64,000 bases of DNA from Leishmania martiniquensis. Its lineage: Eukaryota; Euglenozoa; Kinetoplastea; Trypanosomatida; Trypanosomatidae. Within the stretch, counting starts at the first letter, position 1. Each line of letters starts with the position of its first letter. A program made the translations under genes and the position numbers. Below are positions 30,494-40,677 of this stretch, in pieces. The DNA lies in assembly GCF_017916325.1 (NCBI RefSeq), contig NC_090162.1, positions 859,501-923,500 of the forward strand, given 5' to 3'. The notes under the pieces are model-generated. The model was not told where the DNA came from. It ran no database searches and saw only the letters and a list, made by a program, of their open reading frames with translations.

Positions 30494-31698
30494 CTAAGCC
30501 TCGATCTTGACAGACCACGGGCTCGGTGTCTTGCCGTACTGGATGTCCACCATCTCGTACAGGAAGCGGCGCGCGTAGCTCTGCTCTGGGAACGGCACGC
30601 TGTACTCCTTGCCCTTGTAGGCAAGCAGGCTGACGGGAGACACAACGGCAGCCGTGCCGCATCCAAAGCACTCCAGCACGCGGCCTTCCTGCAGCGCCTC
30701 CACCAGCTCCGACACGTAGTACGTACGCTCAGACACCTCGAACTCCCCCCACGACCGCGCCAGCTCCAGGATCGAGTCGCGCGTCACGCCGGGCAGGATC
30801 GTCCCGTCCAGCGGCGCGGTGATCAGCTCTGTCTTGCCCTCTTTCGTCTTCCACAGCGTGCAGAAGTTCATGAAGCCAGCCTCCTGCACCTCATCCCTGG
30901 GGCCGAGCCACAGTACCTGATTGTAGCCGAGGGTGCGCGCCTTCTCCTGAACCAGCAGCGGACCGGCGTAATTGGCGCCCAGCTTGTTGCCACCCGTGCC
31001 ACCGGGCCACGCGCGCTTGCGCCTCTCCTCCACCAGCAGCCTCACAGGCTTGATCGCCACCGCATCAGTCTCGCCTTCTGGCAGCGGGTAGTACGGCCCG
31101 ACGGGCGAGGCAATCACGAAGAGACGCACCGACTTCGAGGGGAGGCGCCAAGGCAATCCGAGGTGCCGATGGCAGCTGGGCGCAGGTACAGCGAGTAGCC
31201 GTACTCCTTCGGCACGTAATCCCTCTCCGTCCTCACGAACTCCATGATGAGCTTCAGCAGCTCCGCCTCGTCAAAGCTTGGAAAACAAATGGCGCGCATG
31301 CTGTCTTGGAGGCGCGCAGCGTTCTTCTCGGGGCGAAACAGGCGCAGCGTCTGCTTCTCCAGCCTCTCCCCCCTCGACACCTTCGCGATGTCGGCAATAT
31401 CCGCGTACACCTTCATCCCCTCAAAGCACTGTGTGGCGTAGTGCAGGCACGAAGTCTGCGGCGGCAGCGAAAAGTTGGCGAAGGGAACGATCGCCGGCGC
31501 CTCCCACCGGCCGTCTCTGTAGTCGATGATCAGCATGTGCGGCGTAAAGACTGTGCCAAAGGTCACGCCCTTCATCGGCGGAAGCGGCGGCGCATCCGTC
31601 ACCAGCGTCCGCTTCAGATCCGCCGCCTTGAAGGAGGGGGCGGTGGACGTTGCGGCACACAATCCGCTCCCATGGCGCCAGAGTCGAGAGAGGAGCAT
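30494..31698 (-). CDS. BCAT: Branched-chain amino acid aminotransferase, copy B (presequence form, frameshifted here)
   Basis: Essentially identical to copy A, with the same Arg-rich leader from the ATG at 31698, the same PLP-lysine segment GGNKLGANYAGPL and the same C-terminus (QYGKTPSPWSVKIEA). It carries the same one-base shortening of the G run (around 31138-31141), so its frame also breaks after DCLGASP. Because copies A and B share the change, it is either a true mutation spread by unequal exchange or gene conversion, or a systematic homopolymer consensus error. The predicted splice acceptor at 31801-31802 gives a 103-nt 5' UTR with no ATG before the presequence start. Confidence 0.9.
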
Positions 31699-33570
31699 GA
31701 CAGAACGATTAGAGAGAGAAAGCGCGCGGAGGGGGAGGGGGGTAGGTGTGAGAGCAGCAGCAGCAGCAGCAGGAGGGAGATGGGGCGATCAACAGTGCCT
31801 CTGGAGAGAGAGAGGACGAGGTTCAAGAGTAGTGTGCACTAGTATAGCAATGGCCTGCAGAAAGGAAATCAAGCGAATTGATGTGTTGGTATGTGTGTGT
31901 ATGGGGGGGGGGGTAAGAAGGTGAAGCGTGTGCGTGGGAGAGGGGTGGGTTTAAGCAATGGCAGCTAACGTGTCTTCCGAAGGGTAAGAAATGGATTCGT
32001 GTCGTGAGAGAGGGTGAGACCAGCAGCAGCAGCAGCAGTAATGGAGGCGTGGATCAGGCATGGAGAGCGTTAGTGCAGCGCGAAGCCCACACATTACACG
32101 TCAGAATACCAAAGAGTCAGCAGTGCTGGCACGCAGCACCCCACACATGATCTGAGGCTAGAGACGTCCATGACGCCCTGCACGCAAGCGTGGATCATAT
32201 CGCACTCTGAGGGCGGAGTGGGGGAGGGGAGGGAACGACTGTGGAGAGTGCGCCGGTTCGGAGAAGTATACGCGCGCACCTCTGTCTACCGGTGTGTGCG
32301 CGTGAGGGTAGTCGAAAGGGGGGACAGGAAGAGTAGCGGGTGTTCGATACTTGGCATGCGCCCTCCAGCGTTTCTGCTGCCATCATGTCGCTCTCCACTC
32401 TCACTCTTTCTCTCTCTGGCGTTGGGGCGCGCGTGCATGTGAAGACATGTGCATAGATGCAAGAGGGTGAGCTCCCTCTCCACGATATAAATAGATAAAT
32501 GAAAAGACAGATGTATCTGTGTGTAAGCGTGAGTCACTGCTTAGTGGCGTGCATCTACACCGCACTGGGTTACGGTTTACAACTTTTTCTTTGGTGGCGG
32601 TGAGAGAGGCGATAAGGGAGGGAGGGAGAGGGGAGGGAGGTGCGGGTGCGATTATTAGAAACGGACACTGAGAAAAGTTGACGTGGTTTGTGCGTGAAGC
32701 TCTTCGATATTCGGGAGAGACGGAGAGGCGACAGAGGCAGCGAAAGGGGAAAGGGGAGGAGGGGGTGGCGCTGCGAAGAGGGGGTGACGAAAAAAAGGGG
32801 AAGGGGGTCTGCGGAGAATGAGAAAGAGATGGGGGAGGGGCGCCGTGATGGCGGCGAGCCCTCCCTCCTCCCTCCCACTGACGGGCAGCGAAGGACACCG
32901 CAGCTCTCGGGAAGGAAAGCGGCAGGAAGAAGAGAAAAGAAATCGAAGCACACACACACACACAAATACACACGCGTGCGTGTGAGAATGGCACAAAACA
33001 AACGTTGCAATGACAGACAAGCGGCGAGACTGTGCGTCTGCTAATGTGCGTGTCGCAGCACCAAAGGAGAGAGAAAAAAAGACGCAATTAGTGGCAGGGG
33101 CGGCAGGAGAGAGGAGAGGGGGGAAGGCGATGCATTCAAGAACCTTTGCGGCAGCAGGCCCATCATCCTCCCTCCCCCCGGTAAAAAAGGGGGGAAGAGA
33201 GCAGGAAGACTCGCACGCGCACCCGTACGATAGCCTGCGTGAAGAGGCGTCCGCTTTATGAAAGCGAAAGAAATGTATATGTATATATGTATATATATAT
33301 ATATGTGGGTGGGTGTGCTGAGTTGTATGCTGAGCTGCACTGGTGCACCATGTGTGCCAGTATAGCAGTACAGCCGCGGGAACTGTCGCGCCGAGGGTCA
33401 CCCATCTCATACGCCTTGGCTCCGATACAGATAACGAGGCCGCAAGTTCGCCCTTCAATTCGGTGTAAACAGCGAAGCGGTGCCGCGCCCATCGGCCGCC
33501 TGCCTCCCACACGGCCACCGCCGATGCGTCCGGCCAGCGGGCACTCGGCCCCGAAACCCACACGTGCACG
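31699..33570. other. BCAT array spacer 2
   Basis: Copy B 5' region and copy C 3' UTR. Same content as spacer 1, including an (AGC)n tract at 31755-31772 and the (TA)n block at 33274-33306. Differences from spacer 1 are nearly all in mononucleotide or trinucleotide run length. Confidence 0.65.
31801..31802 (-). promoter_or_regulatory. Predicted spliced-leader acceptor AG for BCAT copy B
   Basis: The minus strand reads CGTCCTCTCTCTCTCCAG. The same sequence occurs upstream of copy A. No ATG intervenes before the presequence start. Confidence 0.5.
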
Positions 33571-34711
33571 CTAAGCCTCGATCTTGACAGACCACGGGCT
33601 CGGTGTCTTGCCGTACTGGATGTCCACCATCTCGTACAGGAAGCGGCGCGCGTAGCTCTGCTCTGGGAACGGCACGCTGTACTCCTTGCCCTTGTAGGCA
33701 AGCAGGCTGACGGGAGACACAACGGCAGCCGTGCCGCATCCAAAGCACTCCAGCACGCGGCCTTCCTGCAGCGCCTCCACCAGCTCCGACACGTAGTACG
33801 TACGCTCAGACACCTCGAACTCCCCACGACCGCGCCAGCTCCAGGATCGAGTCGCGCGTCACGCCGGGCAGGATCGTCCCGTCCAGCGGCGCGGTGATCA
33901 GCTCTGTCTTGCCCTCTTTCGTCTTCCACAGCGTGCAGAAGTTCATGAAGCCAGCCTCCTGCACCTCATCCCTGGGGCCGAGCCACAGTACCTGATTGTA
34001 GCCGAGGGTGCGCGCCTTCTCCTGAACCAGCAGCGGACCGGCGTAATTGGCGCCCAGCTTGTTGCCACCCGTGCCACCGGGCCACGCGCGCTTGCGCCTC
34101 TCCTCCACCAGCAGCCTCACAGGCTTGATCGCCACCGCATCAGTCTCGCCTTCTGGCAGCGGGTAGTACGGCCCGACGGGCGAGGCAATCACGAAGAGAC
34201 GCACCGACTTCGAGGGGGAGGCGCCAAGGCAATCCGAGGTGCCGATGGCAGCTGGGCGCAGGTACAGCGAGTAGCCGTACTCCTTCGGCACGTAATCCCT
34301 CTCCGTCCTCACGAACTCCATGATGAGCTTCAGCAGCTCCGCCTCGTCAAAGCTTGGAAAACAAATGGCGCGCATGCTGTCTTGGAGGCGCGCAGCGTTC
34401 TTCTCGGGGCGAAACAGGCGCAGCGTCTGCTTCTCCAGCCTCTCCCCCCTCGACACCTTCGCGATGTCGGCAATATCCGCGTACACCTTCATCCCCTCAA
34501 AGCACTGTGTGGCGTAGTGCAGGCACGAAGTCTGCGGCGGCAGCGAAAAGTTGGCGAAGGGAACGATCGCCGGCGCCTCCCACCGGCCGTCTCTGTAGTC
34601 GATGATCAGCATGTGCGGCGTAAAGACTGTGCCAAAGGTCACGCCCTTCATCGGCGGAAGCGGCGGCGCATCCGTCACCAGCGTCCGCTTCAGATCCGCC
34701 GCCTTGAAGGA
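33556..34711. repeat. BCAT: BCAT tandem array, partial unit 3
   Basis: Homology to units 1-2 runs from the 3' end of the gene to codon 3 of copy C (FKAADLK) and stops abruptly at 34711. To the right the sequence is unrelated to the upstream part of units 1 and 2. Confidence 0.9.
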
Positions 34712-34714
34712 CAT
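33571..34714 (-). CDS. BCAT: Branched-chain amino acid aminotransferase, copy C (no presequence, frameshifted here)
   Basis: The first BCAT gene in transcription order. It starts MSFKAADLKRTLVTD at the ATG at 34714, so the ~20-residue Arg-rich leader of copies A and B is absent, which suggests a cytosolic enzyme. The G run that is short in A and B is full length here, so the frame reads through DCLGASPSKSVRLFVIASPV. It contains the PLP lysine in GGNKLGANYAGPL and the class IV signature. A different lesion, four Cs instead of six at about 33823-33827, then breaks the frame after LELARSWG; the C-terminal ~80 residues continue in another frame to the stop at 33571. The undisturbed length would be about 381 residues. 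The 5' region and splice acceptor differ from those of copies A and B. Confidence 0.9.
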
Positions 34715-35733
34715 GAAGCGCGAAAATCAAAGTGCTGTGTGGGCGGTGTGGGCGATGCGGTGGTGTGCAGTTTCACTTCACCGGTGCTAAGGCGATAGAT
34801 AGGGAAGAGAGAAAGGGGGAGAAAGCGACACCGCAAGAGAGTGGCCCTAGGGGTGCGGTGATGATCGTGGGAGGGGGGAGGAGGCGGGAGACGGCAAGAC
34901 GGAGGGGTGCCGGTGTCTGTGCACATGGGCGCGAGGAAGAGAGGCGAAGGTTGGCGGATGGGCCGTGCACGTACCTCTTGAGGAGGAGTCAAGTGCGTCG
35001 CATGAGGTGAGGGAGCTGTTGGCGTCACGGGTCATGAAGGTCGCTTGGCTGCCGACCCTGCCCGCCGGTGATGAAACGGAGAGAGGAAAAAGGGAAAGCG
35101 TACCGAGAAAGCTGCGCCCTCGTGAACAAACGCACACCGTGCACAGCACTCATGTAGACGCCTGCGAAGGTAAAAAGCGGAGCCTCTCCGTGACGATGAG
35201 CGCTGAAGTACTGCTTTCACTGAGTAGCAAGGGAAAAGGGAGGAGCGAAATCGCGGAAGGAGGGCAAGCGCACAGAGGCGTCGTCGCGACCGCCACGAAC
35301 CTTGTGTGACGTCGTGGGCTGATGCCTCGGTTGGTATGCCTCGCACGTAACCCTCACAGCGTCCTTCATGCGCCCCTGCTTTCAGCACGGTGAGCCAGTG
35401 CGACAAGCACAGCAAGCGATGCATGGGATGCGTATCAGGCGTGGCAGGAGGGAAGAAGGTGGCAGGGATGAAGGGGTGCTGCCATCACCGTGGCAGTCCC
35501 GCGGTGATGTCGGGGAGAGAGAGAAGGGGAGGGAGGGAGGGGGCGAAGATGGGCGCTCACAGGCATGACAGACGTATACACTTGAAGATGCGATAACGAA
35601 GGGGAAAGGAAAAGGCACGCCAAGTGAGCCGCAGCGAATACGAGACACGGGAGAGGGACGACGTGATGGAGGAGATGAGAGAGGGTCGCAGAGCACAGCA
35701 GCACAAGTGCATGCGCCCCGGCACACACCGTGT
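34715..35733. other. Intergenic spacer (TEX261-family 3' UTR / BCAT copy C 5' UTR)
   Basis: Mixed purine-rich and unique sequence. No microsatellite of note and no supportable gene. Confidence 0.6.
34787..34788 (-). promoter_or_regulatory. Predicted spliced-leader acceptor AG for BCAT copy C
   Basis: The minus strand reads CTTTCTCTCTTCCCTATCTA and then TCGCCTTAG, followed by a 73-nt 5' UTR without an upstream ATG. This supports the short, presequence-free start. Confidence 0.55.
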
Positions 35734-36420
35734 TTAGGTGCTGTGAATCAGATCGGCGAGACGATTCATAATGGTGCGCCTTCGACGTCCCTGTGCCACC
35801 CCGGCCGACGTGATGGAGCCGCCGCCAGACGCGGCACCGGGACTGCTGCCGTGCATCGTCCCCATGCCACCGCCACCTGGAAGTCGATCATCCTCTATGA
35901 CACACGACGACAGCAGCCCGACAGGCACCAGCCACAGCATCAGGAAGAAACCAATAATCAACAGCGCAGACGTGTAGTACAAAAGTCGCAGCGCAAGCCA
36001 GTACCACATGGCGCTCTCCAGCAGCACCGCCAGCATCGTCGTCAGCACGAGCGGGCTGCTCATGCTCGAAACAAAGGGAAACGTGCGCAGCAGCCTCAGG
36101 TACAGCATATTCACCAAGAGGCTGAGCAGCGAGCGCCACCAGCTCATCTGATCCACGATAAGAATAAACGTGTGCACCACCAAATTGAAGACGATCAGAG
36201 CACGTAGGGCCCACTTGGCGCGTGATGGGTGCTCCTCTGAGACTTCGGCGACGAACATTACCGCACACGCGAGGCCGAAGACGACAAGGCCTATGGCGAC
36301 GGCCACCATCAGTGTGGAGACGATGCGGAATGGCCCGAACGACCTGTAGGCGCGCTTCGGCTCCATCCACCAGGAGCCCCTGTCGTCCTCTCCATAGTAG
36401 TTGTAGCCATGTCGATCCAT
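35734..36420 (-). CDS. TEX261/Svp26-family membrane protein (ER-Golgi cargo export)
   Basis: 228 residues with four or five hydrophobic segments: VAVAIGLVVFGLACAVMFVA, ALRALIVFNLVVHTFILIV, a segment around LLSLLVNMLYLRLLRTFPFV, LVLTTMLAVLLESAMWYWLA and ALLIIGFFLMLWLVPVGLLS. The family shows through in the order AE(V/L)xEE near the first TM, the N-x-x-Y-x-x-L-L-x-T-F-P-F block and the late LWLVPV segment ahead of a short acidic turn (IEDDRLP). In yeast, Svp26 is a COPII adaptor that exports a subset of Golgi membrane proteins from the ER. The C-terminal tail is Gly/Ser-rich with an RRRR cluster. The start is the ATG at 36420. Confidence 0.75.
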   Translation of the reverse strand: MDRHGYNYYGEDDRGSWWMEPKRAYRSFGPFRIVSTLMVAVAIGLVVFGLACAVMFVAEVSEEHPSRAKWALRALIVFNLVVHTFILIVDQMSWWRSLLSLLVNMLYLRLLRTFPFVSSMSSPLVLTTMLAVLLESAMWYWLALRLLYYTSALLIIGFFLMLWLVPVGLLSSCVIEDDRLPGGGGMGTMHGSSPGAASGGGSITSAGVAQGRRRRTIMNRLADLIHST

Positions 36421-37441
36421 TTTGCCCCGTCGCCTACTTCATCAGCGCAGGCGCCTTCGCACCGCGCGTCCCCTCTGCGTGCAAAAAAAAGCCGCTCTTG
36501 ATTTTCGCCTGCGGCCAATCAGCTCCAGTTACGCCTACGTCAGGCGCCTTCTGTGGGCTCCAGGAGGCGCCACACAACACCTAAAGTTCGTCCTTGCGTC
36601 TGCACACGAGTGAGGCCCGAGTTCCGTTGCTTTTATTCTGCTATACTGTGAGAAGCGCAGGTGACGTCCACTCTCCCCAAGCGCTGCAAATTTGTGCCGC
36701 GGCTTCTCGTGCCAAGTGTAGCAATTCAGCGTGAACGCTCGCACAACGATGTGCGTGTGTGTGTGTGTGTAGGTTTGATGCAACGCCGCTCTCCGGAGGT
36801 GTCGATGAGGAAGAGGTAAGAAAGGGAGGAAAGGGAGGAAAAAGCCGGGTGAGAACACAGCCAACGTTGGAAGGCGACGGTGCCATTTGAGGTCGCAATA
36901 ACAGCGAAGGCCAGAGGCGTGCGTTTGGAGTGAGTAAAGCGCCGCACAGTACGATACGCCTTCGCTGTGGCGTGTACACACACAACACACACAACACAGA
37001 GAGAGAGAGAGAGACAGCATCCTCATGGTCGCTCCGCGTGTTGCTGTTTTTCTGGTCGTTGCGCATTCACTATCCGCCCACCTAAAAAGACTACCCTCAG
37101 AGGCGACGCACGCGAAGAGCACCAGCGGAAATCTGCCCACGTATCTGCATGCGCGTGTATGCCATGTATGCATGCGAGCAAAACTTGAGGGGCGGTCGCC
37201 CTCTCTATTGTGTCCATCTGCGTCCGGAGACAGATGGCCAGAGGCCGTTCCGCGATCAGGGAGGGAGGAAGAAGAAGACGGCAAACGTGCGGTGGGAGCT
37301 GGACGGATGTTGACTTCTTGATGCATCCGATCTGTCCGTTGCGCTGCTAGACAGTACACACACACACACAAGCTGATGGTGCAGGGATCCATCCTGCGAG
37401 TCGAATAAGCGGGAAGAGAAGTTGAAGTGCGACGCTCGTGC
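36421..37441. other. Intergenic spacer (RNR2 3' UTR / TEX261-family 5' UTR)
   Basis: TG run near 36753-36771, GA run near 36998-37014 and CA run near 37356-37371. No supportable gene. Confidence 0.6.
36434..36442 (-). promoter_or_regulatory. Minimal upstream ORF (Met-Lys-stop) in the TEX261-family 5' UTR
   Basis: ATG AAG TAG lies between the predicted splice acceptor (AG at 36475-36476, after CGGCTTTTTTTTGCACGC) and the main ATG, with 13 nt separating the uORF stop and the main start. It exists in the mRNA only if that acceptor is used. Confidence 0.45.
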
Positions 37442-38593
37442 CTAGAAGTCCTCCGAGAGGGAGAACTTCTTTGACGTCCCCTCCGTGCTCATGACGCCGG
37501 CCTTCTGGTACTCGCCCACCTTCTTCTCGAAGAAGTTCGTCTTGCCCTGCAGCGAGATCATCTCCATGAAGTCAAATGGCTGCGTCGCGTTGTAGTGCTT
37601 CTCCTCACCGAGCGAGATGAGCAGTCGGTCCGCCACGAACTCGATGTACTGTGCCATCAACTCCGAGTTCATGCCGATCAGCCGCACCGGCAGCGCGTCG
37701 CAGATGAACTCGCGCTCGATGTTCACCGCATCCACGATGATCTCCAGCACGCGCTCGCGGGGTAGCTTGTGCCTGATGTGCGAGTTGTACAACAGACATG
37801 CGAAGTCCGTGTGCAGGCCTTCGTCTCGCGAGATGAGCTCGTTGCTGAACGTCAGCCCCGGCATCAGGCCACGCTTCTTCAGCCAGAACAGCGCACAGAA
37901 CGAGCCCGAAAAGAAGATGCCCTCCACCGCGGCAAACGCAATCAGTCGCTCCTGAAAGCTCGCGCTGCTCCCAATCCACCGTACAGCCCACTCTGCCTTC
38001 TTCTTGATGCACGGGATCGTCTGAATCGCGTGCAGCAGCCGCAACTTCTCCTCGCTGTCCGTGATGTACGTGTCCAGCAGCACCGAGTACGTCTCGGAGT
38101 GAATGTTCTCCATCATCAGCTGGAACCCATAGAACGCGCGCGCCTCCGGCACCTTTACGTCGCTCATAAAGCGCTGCGCGAGGTTCTCGACGACGATGCC
38201 GTCACTGCCGGCGAAGAAGGCGAGCACGTGCTTGATGAAGTGCCGCTCCCCGTCGTTCAGCGCCACCCAGTCCTTCATGTCGTTGCCGAGGTCGATCTCC
38301 TCCACCGTCCAGATGCAGCTCTCCTGCTCCTTGTACTTGCGCCAGATGTCATGATACTGGATCGGGAAGAGGACGTAGCGGAACGGATTCTCCTGCTGCA
38401 GCGGCTCCTCCTCGGTAGTCTCACCCGCTGGTGACACCTCGGCGCCGGCCGCGACGGGCTTCATGATGAGAGCATCCGCCTTGGCAGCATCGGTAGCCAC
38501 GCCGGCTATCGACACGTGAGCGACTTCCGCCCCCACATTTTCTTCACGCGCACGTTTCGCGGCAGGTTGTAGGCCGGCTTCAGTGGAAGACAT
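37442..38593 (-). CDS. RNR2: Ribonucleoside-diphosphate reductase small subunit (R2, class Ia)
   Basis: 383 residues from [21 protein letters not shown] 65-residue N-terminal extension precedes the conserved core [20 protein letters not shown]. The di-iron and radical site is complete: Asp in [12 protein letters not shown], the E-x-x-H-x-x-x-Y motif [13 protein letters not shown] with the radical Tyr, Glu in [10 protein letters not shown], and the E-x-x-H pair in [10 protein letters not shown]. The C-terminal FSLSEDF is the flexible peptide that docks into the large subunit. The enzyme makes deoxyribonucleotides in the cytosol. The start at 38593 follows an AG at 38609-38610. A single full-length, undamaged copy. 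Confidence 0.97.
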   Translation of the reverse strand: MSSTEAGLQPAAKRAREENVGAEVAHVSIAGVATDAAKADALIMKPVAAGAEVSPAGETTEEEPLQQENPFRYVLFPIQYHDIWRKYKEQESCIWTVEEIDLGNDMKDWVALNDGERHFIKHVLAFFAGSDGIVVENLAQRFMSDVKVPEARAFYGFQLMMENIHSETYSVLLDTYITDSEEKLRLLHAIQTIPCIKKKAEWAVRWIGSSASFQERLIAFAAVEGIFFSGSFCALFWLKKRGLMPGLTFSNELISRDEGLHTDFACLLYNSHIRHKLPRERVLEIIVDAVNIEREFICDALPVRLIGMNSELMAQYIEFVADRLLISLGEEKHYNATQPFDFMEMISLQGKTNFFEKKVGEYQKAGVMSTEGTSKKFSLSEDF

Positions 38594-39570
38594 GGTGATG
38601 AGCGAGGACTGGCACCGGCGCAAGGTAGAAAGCTTCGAGAGGATCGAGGCGCCCGTGCAGATAACGAAGTTTATGAGTCTCTATGGAGTGGGGGCAACAG
38701 ATAGTAGGAGAGCTCTGTGCGTGTGTATGTGTGTCTATGACGCTAAACAAAAAAGGAGCTGGTGGATCACCACGAGAGAGAGAGTGAGATGACTGCGTGT
38801 GGGTGCGTGTGGAGGGGGGTGTCGATTTGAAAAGTTGAGAGAGCTGAGGCACAAGGAGGCAGCGGTGTGCGCGCGTCGGTGCATGCAAGGCGCACGTGGT
38901 GGTGGGTGGCATGGCACACCCACAGGCACACAGGCATCCACACAACGCATGACAGATGTCGGCCCGAAGCTGAGAGACTCTCCTCACCCACGCGGAGGAG
39001 AAGCAAACACAAGACGAGCTGAGGCCATCGATGTCTGGATAGGAGGGAGGGGAAATCTTCAGCGGGCGAGAGCCCGTCGAGAGAGATGTGGGTGCACATT
39101 GAGAGGTGCGCATGCACCCATACGTGCACAGTGCCCATTAATACCTCGTCGCCGCCTTTACAGACGTTCGGCAGTGTGCTTACGTGTACAGGTGCACCTC
39201 TGTAGATGTTATACGCAAGCTGCGGAATGGCGGCAGGGGAGGCGAGAGAGAGAGGGACACGAGAAGCCCTGTTCTGTGCGTCACAGGGTACACACACGCA
39301 TACACACACAGACGCGCACTTTCAGCAGTACGCACTCGCGTTTTTAGTTCAACTTATGGCGAATTGTCACAGCACATAGCGAGAGGGAGAGGGGGGAGTC
39401 ATTGCCCCACGGCAGGAAGGTCGACAGCATCGCACACCGAGGGCGGGGATGTCGTTGCCGCTCGCCACAGCAGCCACCTCCACGCCCCCCTCTCCTTTCC
39501 TGCCTTTTCTCTCCGCAGCCTGCACGCCGGCTCTCCACCTCCTCCACGTCGTCATGCACCATGGACTCCA
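38594..39570. other. Intergenic spacer (stalk-subunit-like gene 3' UTR / RNR2 5' UTR)
   Basis: Unique to low-complexity sequence with short CA/TG runs. No supportable gene. Confidence 0.6.
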
Positions 39571-40677
39571 TTAAGTGTGTGGTCGCTTACGCTGGCCCTT
39601 GCGAGCGCATGCCGCCTCACCGCCCTTTCCGCCCTCTTCCCTCTTCGGGATCTCACACTCAATGACCACAACGCGGCGCGCTGAAGTAGCAGCATCCGTG
39701 TCGGCAGCGGGCGCCCGCGACTTCCGTGCGCGCTTCTTTGGCGCCAGCTCGGGGCCGACCTCTGGCGCCTCGCTGGAAGACTGCAGCGGCCGCTGCGACT
39801 CGCCTGAGAAGAAAAAGGGTCCGGGTGCCGCACGCGGCGGGCGGATGCCGATGCAACGCATAGCAGCCGGCTCAGAGACGAGCAGGACTGCTTGCCCTGG
39901 CACGATGGGCTCATCCTCGAGGCACCTCGCTGTCACGCGCAGCTGCTGATCCTCAGGAACCCCGGTGCGGCACCTGTGCTTCGCAGCCACCGTCGCGTCG
40001 CCGTTGCTCAGCTCTACCTCGACGTCGTGGCCCTCCCTATGTGGCACATTGTCGGTGCTTGTGGTCGAAGAAGCCCTCAGCAGCAATAGAGCGGCGTCAT
40101 CTGTGCTTCCTCGCGCTGCCACCGCAGCGGACACGGCAACTGTAGGCACCCGCACTTGCATGCACGACGTGAACGGCGACGCCTCCGAGACACCGGCGCA
40201 GATCCCGTGCTGAAGACGAGCTGCAACCAGGGTCACCATCACGTTCACCTGTACATCGCCGCGTGGGTTCACCTGACGAGCTGTGTCGGAGTGGACCTCT
40301 GCGGACTTGATGTGAACAATCACGTACGGCGTCAGCGAAGAGGATGACGACGTCGAAGCTGCATGATCATCGAGTGAGGTGTAAGCACCGTGCCCGTGCT
40401 TGCCGTCATTATCGACCTCCTGCTGCTGCGCAAGGTCCTCCGCGGATGGCTCGTAGGGGCGGTGTAGCAGCTTTTTCAGTAGTGCCGTATGCAGTGCGTC
40501 GCGGTCACGCAAGTGGCGGAGTGGAAGCACGACGGAGATGACCTTTGTGACGGCGATAGCATCGGTGAGGGAAGCAGAGCCCATCGAAAAGAACGGCGCC
40601 GGGTCCGGCACGCTGGCAGACACACTCACCGTCGCTGGTTTGGACGGCCGTGCCCTCCTTGCCCGCTGCTGTGTCAT
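39571..40677 (-). CDS. Conserved hypothetical protein; possible Rpb7/RPA43/RPC25-type RNA polymerase stalk subunit
   Basis: 368 residues from the ATG at 40677 (MTQQRARRARPSKPATV). About residues 40-160 can be aligned by eye with the N-terminal SHS2 domain of stalk subunits. TKVISVVLPLRHLRDRDALH TALLKKLL corresponds to the first strand/helix ending in a LxPxxL-like turn. After a ~35-residue insertion, YVIVHIKSAEVHSD, VNPRGDVQVNVMVTLVAARL and QHGICAGV correspond to the paired strands and the 'RP..G....GVV' turn that leads into the OB domain. The C-terminal half is Ala/Ser-rich and ends in basic clusters (KKRARKSR, KGQRKRPHT) that could be nuclear signals. This is motif-level inference; a plain hypothetical protein is the conservative call. 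Confidence 0.4.
   Translation of the reverse strand: MTQQRARRARPSKPATVSVSASVPDPAPFFSMGSASLTDAIAVTKVISVVLPLRHLRDRDALHTALLKKLLHRPYEPSAEDLAQQQEVDNDGKHGHGAYTSLDDHAASTSSSSSLTPYVIVHIKSAEVHSDTARQVNPRGDVQVNVMVTLVAARLQHGICAGVSEASPFTSCMQVRVPTVAVSAAVAARGSTDDAALLLLRASSTTSTDNVPHREGHDVEVELSNGDATVAAKHRCRTGVPEDQQLRVTARCLEDEPIVPGQAVLLVSEPAAMRCIGIRPPRAAPGPFFFSGESQRPLQSSSEAPEVGPELAPKKRARKSRAPAADTDAATSARRVVVIECEIPKREEGGKGGEAACARKGQRKRPHT

Larger units (their letters stand above)
30479..33555. repeat. BCAT: BCAT tandem array, unit 2 (3,077 bp)
   Basis: The second full unit of the direct repeat, with stop codons of adjacent copies 3,071 and 3,077 bp apart. Confidence 0.95.

Noticed and set aside
29326..30666. 446-codon minus-strand ORF crossing the BCAT spacer
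   Set aside because: It is an alternative frame of the BCAT C-terminus read through into CA/TG and purine-rich spacer; the product is low complexity and has no family features.
27408..34711. Programmed frameshifting as an explanation for the BCAT breaks
   Set aside because: The breaks lie at different positions in different copies and copy C reads through the site where A and B break; no slippery-site and stem arrangement is shared.
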